DNA of 64,000 bases from Desulfovibrio sp. Fe33 (lineage in GTDB: Bacteria > Desulfobacterota > Desulfovibrionia > Desulfovibrionales > Desulfovibrionaceae), in the NCBI RefSeq assembly GCF_028532725.1, contig NZ_JAQKGU010000002.1, forward strand, positions 310,001-374,000. Reading direction: 5' to 3'. The position numbers were made by a program, and so were the translations under genes. Of the stretch, positions 57,953-64,000 are shown in pieces. Under the pieces are notes generated by a model. That model was not told the origin of the DNA and did no database searches. It was given only the letters and a program-made list of their open reading frames with translations. Every line of letters begins with the position of its first letter. Position 1 is the first letter of the stretch.

Positions 57953-59634
57953 TATTCCTCCTTGCCGCCGGGGAATTGCGGTCCGGTGAAGGGCAGGCGG
58001 ATGGTGAACGTGGTTCCCTGTCCGGGGTCGCTGTTGACCCTGATGGTCCCGCCCAGCTTGCTCAGAGTGCTGTATACGATTGAGAGCCCCAACCCGGTTC
58101 CCTCGCCGGTGGGCTTGGTGGTGAAGAAGGGGTCGAATACCTTGGTCAGGTTTTCCTTGGGGATTCCGGCCCCGCTGTCGGCGATGTCGAGGGCGACGTT
58201 GTCGCCGTCCACCCGCGTGACCACGGTGATCTGCCCGTCCTGGTCGATGGCGTCGATGGCGTTTTCGAGCAGGTTCAGGATGACCTGCTGCACCTGGTTC
58301 GCGTCCGTCGTGATGAGCGGCAGTTCCGGATCGAGGTCCGTCTGCACCTGGATGTTGCGGTGCCGCGTTTCGTTTTCCAGGAACGAGGCAGTCTGGTTGG
58401 CCAGCATGTTCAGGTCCACATCCTCCTGAAGAGGCTCCATGCGCCGGGCGAAGCCGAGCATACGGTGCGTCACGGTGCGCGCCCGCTCCACATGCCGGTC
58501 GATATCGGAGACCGCCTCCTGCAATTCGTCCACGGCCGGGCCGTCGCCCAGCTCTCCGTCATTGATGATGTCCCGTATCCAGCCCGCGCTCTCGCGGATG
58601 ATGGACAGGGGGTTGTTGACCTCGTGGGCCACCCCTGCGGCCAGCTTGCCCAGGGAGGCCATCTTGCTCGACTGCATGACCGCCGCGTCCATGGCCGCGC
58701 GTTCGCGGTCCGACGCCTTGAGCCTGGAAACGACGGAGGAAACGGTCGTGTATGCGCCGACGAAGATCATCAGGGCGCAGCTCCCGAACAGGGCGTAGAT
58801 GAGCGACCGGGTACGCAGCAGGGGGGAGAGCTCCTCTTCGGGGTTCTCCATGATGACCAGCCGCCAGTTGGTGTCGGGAAGCCGTGTGAACCCGGCGATG
58901 ACCGGCACGCCGTCCCTGCGCCATGTTTGGATATCCACGCCGTCGCCCGGGTCGCGGATGGGCAGGTCTACCTTGGTCAGGGCCTTGCCTCCGAACCTGG
59001 CGGGCGTCTGGAGTACGTTTTGGTTGTTGATGATGTAGGCGTCGCCCATCTGTCCGGTGCGGACATTGCGCACCAGCGAGGTGAACACTTCGGAGTCGAT
59101 GGTCGCACGGAGTATCCAGGTTCTCCCTCCTTCCTGGCGCTTCACCGCGATGATGAAGTGCGGGAAATTGCGAAACCCCATGAACACGTCGCTGATGTAA
59201 AGTCCCTTGAGCATGACTTGGTGGAACCACGGCTCGTCGCGGTAGTTGACCTCCATGAGATCGAACGGCCCGCAGTACGCTTCGTGACTGCCGTTCTGGC
59301 CGATGACTCCGATGTCGAAGAAGGAGCTTGAAGTGCCGTGGATGGCGTCGAAAACCTTGTTAAGGTACGCCTGGTTGGACATCTCGGCGAAGGAGTGGAT
59401 GTCCGCCAGCATTTGCAGTTGCACCACCCGTTCGTTGAGGAACATGGAGATGGCGTTTCTCCGGTTGGAAACCATGAGCCGGAGGTTGTCCGTGAGTTTT
59501 TCCTCGTAGGTCTTCCGGAATTCGTTGTGGATGACGTAGCCCAGCGCGAAAAGCGGAACCACGGAGAGCCCCAGGGTGATAAGCACCAGGTACCACTTGA
59601 GACGGGAGTAGGTGGAGGAGATCATGCGGCGCAC
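57952..59634 (-). CDS. Histidine kinase with periplasmic Cache sensor
   Basis: 560 aa. A membrane span at residues about 15-35 is followed by a periplasmic region of about 250 residues with double-Cache features (VIGQNGSHEAYCGPFDLMEV, YRDEPWFHQVMLKG, TWILRATIDSEVFTSLV). A second span lies near 290 (LIYALFGSCALMIFVGAY), then HisKA with KLAAGVAHEVNNPLSII and HATPase with DSGAGIPKEN and GTGLGLSIVYS. Cache domains bind small organic ligands. An SLC13 anion transporter in the same operon suggests the ligand may be its substrate. It overlaps the end of the PEP-synthase-like gene by 13 bp. Confidence 0.93.
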   Translation of the reverse strand: MRRMISSTYSRLKWYLVLITLGLSVVPLFALGYVIHNEFRKTYEEKLTDNLRLMVSNRRNAISMFLNERVVQLQMLADIHSFAEMSNQAYLNKVFDAIHGTSSSFFDIGVIGQNGSHEAYCGPFDLMEVNYRDEPWFHQVMLKGLYISDVFMGFRNFPHFIIAVKRQEGGRTWILRATIDSEVFTSLVRNVRTGQMGDAYIINNQNVLQTPARFGGKALTKVDLPIRDPGDGVDIQTWRRDGVPVIAGFTRLPDTNWRLVIMENPEEELSPLLRTRSLIYALFGSCALMIFVGAYTTVSSVVSRLKASDRERAAMDAAVMQSSKMASLGKLAAGVAHEVNNPLSIIRESAGWIRDIINDGELGDGPAVDELQEAVSDIDRHVERARTVTHRMLGFARRMEPLQEDVDLNMLANQTASFLENETRHRNIQVQTDLDPELPLITTDANQVQQVILNLLENAIDAIDQDGQITVVTRVDGDNVALDIADSGAGIPKENLTKVFDPFFTTKPTGEGTGLGLSIVYSTLSKLGGTIRVNSDPGQGTTFTIRLPFTGPQFPGGKEE

Positions 59635-62225
59635 CCCGCTTCCTTTAGTTCTGCGGCCAGTCCTTCCAGCAGTTCCTCGATTTCCGCCTCGAACTTGTCG
59701 CGATAGCGGATGACCATGGCCGGGTCAGCCATGGACATGTCGATCTGCCGGGTGTGCATGAGCAGGTAGCCGAGCACGGCCATGGCCTGCTCAACGGCCT
59801 CGCGGCTGACGCCTTCGAGCCGCGCGAACAGGGCGTCGTCGCGAATTTCGGCGATGAATCCGCGCTTTTCCAGGACTTCGGCCACCAGGCGCGCGCGAAG
59901 GTTTCGGCGGTCCAGGCTCGCCCCGCCTCCCTTGAACTGGAACAGGGCGTAGTTGGAATTGGGATCGTCGCCGGCGAAACCTTCGATGGTGCAGAAATGG
60001 AAGCCGAACCGCGATTGCAGGTTGCAGTAGCGGCTGCCCACGATGAAGTAGTTGCGTTCGCCCATGTCGTTCCGCGCGCCGGGGGCCAGCGCCGGGTTCT
60101 GGGCCGCGCTGGTCAGCACGGACATGAAGCCGTCCATGCGCGCGGGCGGCGGTCCTTCCCAGGGCACGGTCATCATGCCGAACCACAGGGCGCGCATGGG
60201 GCTCGACCGGATGGCCTCGACGGTGATGCTTTGGCGCGAATCCGAGGTTTCGGCCTCGTCCCCGGCCGTGCCGCCGCCGATGTCCACCAGCCAGTACTGC
60301 ATGGTCTGCTGTCCGGTCAGCCTGCGGGCGCCGGAAACGGGCCTGTTGCCCTGCGTGAACATCTCGCTGACCGCCTTTTCGTGGCAGAATCGGGTGATGT
60401 CGTGCATGGACCGGCATCCTTCGGGACGGAAGTCCGGGGATTCCGGGTCGGTCAGGTTGAGCGGGGTGATGAACTTGAGCACCCGGCGCAGGGCCAGCCC
60501 CACGTCCGAGGTCCGAGCCACGGTAGCCGGACGGGCTTCCTGCTCGATCATCCGCTTGCGCCGTCCGAGGTAGATGGTCCCGTTGGTGCCGTTGACCGTT
60601 ATCACGCCCACGCCGGACAGCCGTTCGACGGCTCCGGGCGCGCCGATGAGGGCCGGAATGCCGTATTCCCTGGCCACGTTGGCCAGGTGGCCCACGGAAC
60701 TGCCGAATTCGGCCACAAGGGCGGAGGCGCGCGGCAGCAGGGCGGACAGTTGAGGACGGGCGTTGCGGGCCAGCAGGACCGCGCCGTCCGGGAATTGGAA
60801 CATGTCCTCGTCGGATTCCACCTTGACCACGCAGCCCGAGGCCGCGCCGGGGCTGGCCGGGATGCACCCGGTCAGGATGGCCAGGCCGCGGCTTTCCTCG
60901 TCTTCCACCGGCGGCTGGGGCGCGTCCACGCACATGGTCAGAGGGCGGCATTGCAGGATGACGAGCAACCCCTCGCGGTCGCGCGCCCATTCGATGTCCT
61001 GCGGACGGCCGAAGTGATTCTCGATACGCATGGCCAGGTCGGCCAGCCGTTCGATGTCGTGGTCCGGAATGGCCGGTTCCAACTGCTTGCCGCCATAGAG
61101 CTTTTCCTTGCGGACCTGGCCGCCGGAGGTCATGACGAAGCGGACTTCCTTTTCCGCGATGTCCCGGCCGACGATCTTGCGGGTTTCGCGGTCCACGGTC
61201 CAGGAGTCGGCCAGGGAGCTGCCGTCGACCACGGCGCAGGGCAGGCCCGGCACCGCGTTGATTATCAGCGTGTTCTCGTCGCCCCCGACCGGGGGACGGG
61301 TGTAGATCACTCCGCCCGCCACGGCGTCTACCATCTCCATGCAGCCCACGGCCATGACCATTTCGTCTTCGCGCAGACCCCGGTTTCGGACATAGGTGAT
61401 GGCCGTTGCGGAGTACATGCTGGAGACTACGGCGCGGTAGGCTTCCGTCACCTGGGCGGGCTTGACCCCGAGCTTGGAAATGAATTGCCCGGCGAACCCG
61501 GTCTGCTCCGAGTCCTCGCCCAGCGCGCTTGAGCGCACGGCGAAGCGGATGTCGCCAAGCCTCGCGCACTGCTCGCGCACGGCTTCTTCCAGCTCCTGGG
61601 GCATGGGGGCCAGGTCGATGGCGTTGCGGATGCTCCGCGCCAGGTCGTTGAGCTCCTCCAGGGAGGAACTGTCGTGAATCTGGATGAGCCGGTTGATCTC
61701 GTCGTCCAGGCCTGTGGATTCCATGAACAGATGGAAAGCCGAGGCCGTGATGGCGAAACCGTGCGGCACCACCGCGCCCAGTTCTGCCCGGATTTCACCG
61801 AGCATGGCCACCTTCGAACCGGTCTCGGGCAGGTCCGAGGCGCGCACGTCGCGCAAGCGCAGGACCGGCGGGCCGAGGGGGCCTCTTTCGGGACCGGCGA
61901 ACGCCCTATCCATGTTCTGCACGATCTCGTTGAAGACGTCCCGCAGCCCGTCATATTTGCCGGGAGCCATGAGGCACAGACGTTCGATCATCTGGCGGAC
62001 GCTCGAAGCGACCATGACGCTGTAGGCCCGCACCCGGGTAATGCCGGACGGGTGGCCGGACTGCGCGGCGCCGGTCATTTCGGACATGAGTTCCAAGGCC
62101 TTGCCGTTGGCTGAGAGCAGGAGGCGAAAGTCCTCTGACTTGTTGAGGAATTTTTCGACCGATTCCCGCTCACCCTCGGCGTTGCCGTGGATGAAGTTGA
62201 ACAGGGTCTTGAGCGCGGTCTTCAT
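59622..62225 (-). CDS. PEP-synthase-like protein without a recognisable C-terminal catalytic domain
   Basis: 867 aa. Residues about 120-440 match the ATP-binding PEP/pyruvate-binding domain (VPHGFAITASAFHLFMES, FAVRSSALGEDSEQTGFAGQ, DIEWARDREGLLVILQCRP). The swivelling phosphohistidine domain follows with FGSSVGHLANVAREYGIPAL, where the His lies. The TIM-barrel domain that would bind PEP and pyruvate, with its catalytic Cys, is not seen. About 300 residues of unfamiliar C-terminal sequence replace it. Such a protein could use ATP to phosphorylate its own His and pass it on. It lies within a kinase/response-regulator operon, which hints at a phosphorelay or metabolic-sensing role. Confidence 0.82.
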   Translation of the reverse strand: MKTALKTLFNFIHGNAEGERESVEKFLNKSEDFRLLLSANGKALELMSEMTGAAQSGHPSGITRVRAYSVMVASSVRQMIERLCLMAPGKYDGLRDVFNEIVQNMDRAFAGPERGPLGPPVLRLRDVRASDLPETGSKVAMLGEIRAELGAVVPHGFAITASAFHLFMESTGLDDEINRLIQIHDSSSLEELNDLARSIRNAIDLAPMPQELEEAVREQCARLGDIRFAVRSSALGEDSEQTGFAGQFISKLGVKPAQVTEAYRAVVSSMYSATAITYVRNRGLREDEMVMAVGCMEMVDAVAGGVIYTRPPVGGDENTLIINAVPGLPCAVVDGSSLADSWTVDRETRKIVGRDIAEKEVRFVMTSGGQVRKEKLYGGKQLEPAIPDHDIERLADLAMRIENHFGRPQDIEWARDREGLLVILQCRPLTMCVDAPQPPVEDEESRGLAILTGCIPASPGAASGCVVKVESDEDMFQFPDGAVLLARNARPQLSALLPRASALVAEFGSSVGHLANVAREYGIPALIGAPGAVERLSGVGVITVNGTNGTIYLGRRKRMIEQEARPATVARTSDVGLALRRVLKFITPLNLTDPESPDFRPEGCRSMHDITRFCHEKAVSEMFTQGNRPVSGARRLTGQQTMQYWLVDIGGGTAGDEAETSDSRQSITVEAIRSSPMRALWFGMMTVPWEGPPPARMDGFMSVLTSAAQNPALAPGARNDMGERNYFIVGSRYCNLQSRFGFHFCTIEGFAGDDPNSNYALFQFKGGGASLDRRNLRARLVAEVLEKRGFIAEIRDDALFARLEGVSREAVEQAMAVLGYLLMHTRQIDMSMADPAMVIRYRDKFEAEIEELLEGLAAELKEAGCAA

Positions 62226-62240
62226 GGCGAACCTCCGGGG

Positions 62241-62624
62241 CTACGGTTGGCCGCGATGGCGGGCGCGAACGGCGTCCAGCACCTTGAAATAGAGCTCGTC
62301 GGTTCCCACCGGCTTGAGCAGGAAGTCGAATGCGCCCATGTCCATGCCCTCGATGAGCGCGCGGGAGTCCGCGTGGCCGGTCAGGATGATGACCGGCAGT
62401 TCCGGTTCGATGGCCTTGATCCGTCTCAGGGTCTCGAGCCCGTTCATTCCGGGCATCATGACGTCGAGAATGACCACATCGAATTCGTCCTCGCGGATCT
62501 TGTCGATGGCCTCCTGGCCGCTGGTGGCCGAGGTGATCTCGACGTTTCGGCGTACGAAGCGGCGCGCATAGGCGTTCAGGAAATCCGTTTCGTCGTCGAC
62601 CAGAAGCAGGCGTATCTTCTTCAT
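62241..62624 (-). CDS. Single-domain response regulator
   Basis: 127 aa receiver: LVDDETDFLN, Asp in DVVILDVMMPGMNG, Thr in ILTGHADS and Lys in LLKPVG. No output domain. It is 15 bp upstream of the PEP-synthase-like gene and is the first of three stand-alone receivers in this operon. Confidence 0.93.
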   Translation of the reverse strand: MKKIRLLLVDDETDFLNAYARRFVRRNVEITSATSGQEAIDKIREDEFDVVILDVMMPGMNGLETLRRIKAIEPELPVIILTGHADSRALIEGMDMGAFDFLLKPVGTDELYFKVLDAVRARHRGQP

Positions 62625-62740
62625 GACTATCCTCCGGTGTGAAGTCTCCCTTCCGGAGCCGGGGGCGGGGGCATGCCCCCGGCCGGATGGGGAGGGTAAG
62701 GAATGTGTTCACGAGCGTTTCCGCTGCGTGGGGGGCATTC

Positions 62741-63289
62741 CTATTGGAACAATTGCTTCAGTTCGACGACCATGGGCGCGGCTGTCCAGAAGAAGAGGAG
62801 CATTACCGTGGCGGTCAGGACGATAAGCAGGGCGGCCCTGAGCTTGCTCACCCCGGCCCCCTTGTGCAGGCCCACGCCGATGAGCACGGCGCGCACGGGC
62901 TCCATGATGAAGGCCAGCCCCGGAATCCAGGAAATGACCATGACCGCTCCGCTGGCGTATGCGTAAATGTTGAAGATTCGGCCGAAGGGCAGGCGCTCCT
63001 GGCCGGTCATGCTGATGAGAATGAAGGTGATGACCGCTCCGAAGGCGGGCATGAGTATGGCGTTGGCCATCATTATTATTCCCATGGCCAGGGAGTTTTC
63101 AAAAAAGTAGGCCATGCTCACCGAGCAGTAGAACAGAGCCGATATCATCAGGAATATGAGCGCTCTGCGCGAGCCTGTTTCAGCCGCAGTCTGCTCGAAA
63201 TGACGCGCGGGCGACCGCATGACGTCCATCAAGGTTTCGAAATATTCCCGGATCCCCATCCTGGTGCTTATTTCGCGAGTCGCTTCCAT
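62741..63289 (-). CDS. Yip1-domain-like membrane protein
   Basis: 182 aa with about five membrane helices and an N-terminal cytoplasmic stretch (YFETLMDVMRSPARHFEQ) that matches the start of Yip1-family bacterial proteins. The family has no assigned function in bacteria. It sits between the 49-aa protein and the response regulator and may be an accessory to the transporter. Confidence 0.78.
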   Translation of the reverse strand: MEATREISTRMGIREYFETLMDVMRSPARHFEQTAAETGSRRALIFLMISALFYCSVSMAYFFENSLAMGIIMMANAILMPAFGAVITFILISMTGQERLPFGRIFNIYAYASGAVMVISWIPGLAFIMEPVRAVLIGVGLHKGAGVSKLRAALLIVLTATVMLLFFWTAAPMVVELKQLFQ

Positions 63290-63307
63290 GTTGTGCCCCC
63301 TAATCTG

Positions 63308-63457
63308 CTAGAAAATGTTCGTTGCGTATTCGACGATGCCCCATCCGAGCATGGCCAGGGTCATGATGAACAGGACGCGGCGTTCGGTCCGCTTGCTGAA
63401 ATAGGTCACGCCGCTTTCGTGGACGAATTTGCGTTCCTCGTTGTTCTGGTTCTGCAT
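63308..63457 (-). CDS. 49-aa single-span membrane protein
   Basis: MQNQNNEERKFVHESGVTYF leads to one C-terminal helix (VLFIMTLAMLGWGIVEYAT). GGAGACCAAAC precedes the ATG. It lies 73 bp after the SLC13 transporter gene in the operon and 18 bp before the Yip1-like gene. It is probably a small transporter-associated subunit. Confidence 0.75.
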   Translation of the reverse strand: MQNQNNEERKFVHESGVTYFSKRTERRVLFIMTLAMLGWGIVEYATNIF

Positions 63458-63530
63458 GTTTGGTCTCCTTGGTTGATCGGCGGCCCGCCCGAGAGCGGGC
63501 CGCCGGGTTGTGGATTTCAGGTCAGGGTCG

Positions 63531-64000
63531 TCAGAACGATGGCAGACTGCCGAAGCCGAGACCCGTCCAGTATATTGCCGTGAGCAGGACGATCATGATG
63601 TTGGCGATGAACCACATGGGGACGCCCACGCGCAGGTAGTCCTTGGGCTCCAGGTATCCGGAGGCGTAGACGATGGCGTTGGGCGGCGTCCCGATGATGA
63701 GGCAGTAGGCGAAGGACGACGCCACTGCGGTCGCCATGGCCATGAACGGCAGGAAGGTGGTGCCGGGGTGCACGATGCTGGCCATGTTCAGGGTGATGGG
63801 ACCGACCGCGGCTGCTGCCGGGCCGTCGGCCATCAGGTTGGTCAGCACGGCGGTCAGGCCGTTGGAGGTCAGCATCAGCGGGATGCCCTGGCTCATGCCG
63901 AGCGGAGCCAGCATGTCGATGACGGACTGGGCCAGCCAGAATGCGGCGCCGGTCTTGTCCAGGGTGCGGCCGAAGATGATCGCGCCCGCGTACAGCCAGA
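63531..64000 (-). CDS. SLC13/DASS-family anion symporter, 3' part
   Basis: The reading frame is open to the window edge, so the 5' part lies beyond 64000. The visible C-terminal 155 residues hold membrane helices and the SLC13 hallmark near the end (SFAYCLIIGTPPNAIVYASG), with LTSNGLTAVLTNLMADGPA as the other conserved loop. The family takes up dicarboxylates or sulfate with sodium. In this operon it is followed by small membrane proteins and several kinases and regulators, so transport and sensing may be linked. Confidence 0.9.
   Translation of the reverse strand, partial: WLYAGAIIFGRTLDKTGAAFWLAQSVIDMLAPLGMSQGIPLMLTSNGLTAVLTNLMADGPAAAAVGPITLNMASIVHPGTTFLPFMAMATAVASSFAYCLIIGTPPNAIVYASGYLEPKDYLRVGVPMWFIANIMIVLLTAIYWTGLGFGSLPSF

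Overview
The window reads as chromosome of a Desulfovibrionales sulfate reducer (Desulfovibrio or Pseudodesulfovibrio type). The evidence is high GC, a large HdrA/MvhD/HdrBC-type electron-transfer operon, a tetrahaem cytochrome c, TRAP and SLC13 anion transporters, many sigma54 regulators and, most telling, three genes that read through an in-frame UGA followed by a hairpin. No selA, selB or selC is visible here, so the placement is inferred from gene content, not from a marker gene.

Layout. 1-7738: 3' part of a giant repeat adhesin (VCBS/cadherin-like and RTX repeats). 7962-10293: a Sec-containing ArsC-like protein, a stand-alone HypB-like Cys/His-rich metal binder and an M20 amidohydrolase. 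10334-11743 (-): a sigma54 activator with a GAFTSA instead of GAFTGA loop. 12334-23540 (+): a transposase-type HTH protein heading an Hdr operon (HdrA, MvhD, FrhB/FdhB-like protein, tandem HdrA with an embedded degenerate receiver domain, HdrC, HdrB, tandem Usp, and an HdrD-like selenoprotein). 23832-30637 (+): an envelope operon of a duplicated 968-aa secreted protein, a YeiH-like (putative sulfate exporter) membrane protein, two tiny membrane proteins, a secreted helix-hairpin-helix protein, a tetrahaem cytochrome and two DUF1573 proteins, one with Sec where its neighbour has Cys. 30792-34094 (+): a histidine kinase with a periplasmic solute-binding domain and its sigma54 response regulator. 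34171-35088 (-): a predicted outer-membrane protein. 35611-39077 (+): two arylsulfate sulfotransferases (one Sec-type and one Tat-type signal) and a second helix-hairpin-helix protein. 39330-41318: a KefB-type antiporter.

41564-50108 (-) is a catabolic operon (TRAP transporter, two PLP enzymes, YgeY-like hydrolase, D-aminoacylase) behind a near-consensus sigma54 promoter, with a divergent sigma54 regulator at 50464-52230. 52634-54451 holds a TSCPD protein and an unknown protein around a sparse stretch. 54641-64000 (-) is a signalling operon: SLC13 transporter, 49-aa membrane protein, Yip1-like protein, three single-domain response regulators, three histidine kinases and a PEP-synthase-like protein without a recognisable C-terminal catalytic domain.

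The most notable proposal is that the operons at 23.8-30.6 kb and 35.6-39.1 kb form one regulon. Both have a candidate -24/-12 promoter preceded, about 100 bp upstream, by an 18-bp inverted repeat of the form TGTGCGG-N6-GCACA, and the kinase/sigma54 regulator pair lies between them. Together they suggest a periplasmic sulfuryl-transfer and redox system that I do not recognise as described. The other standout items are the three selenoproteins and the receiver-like domain inside HdrA.
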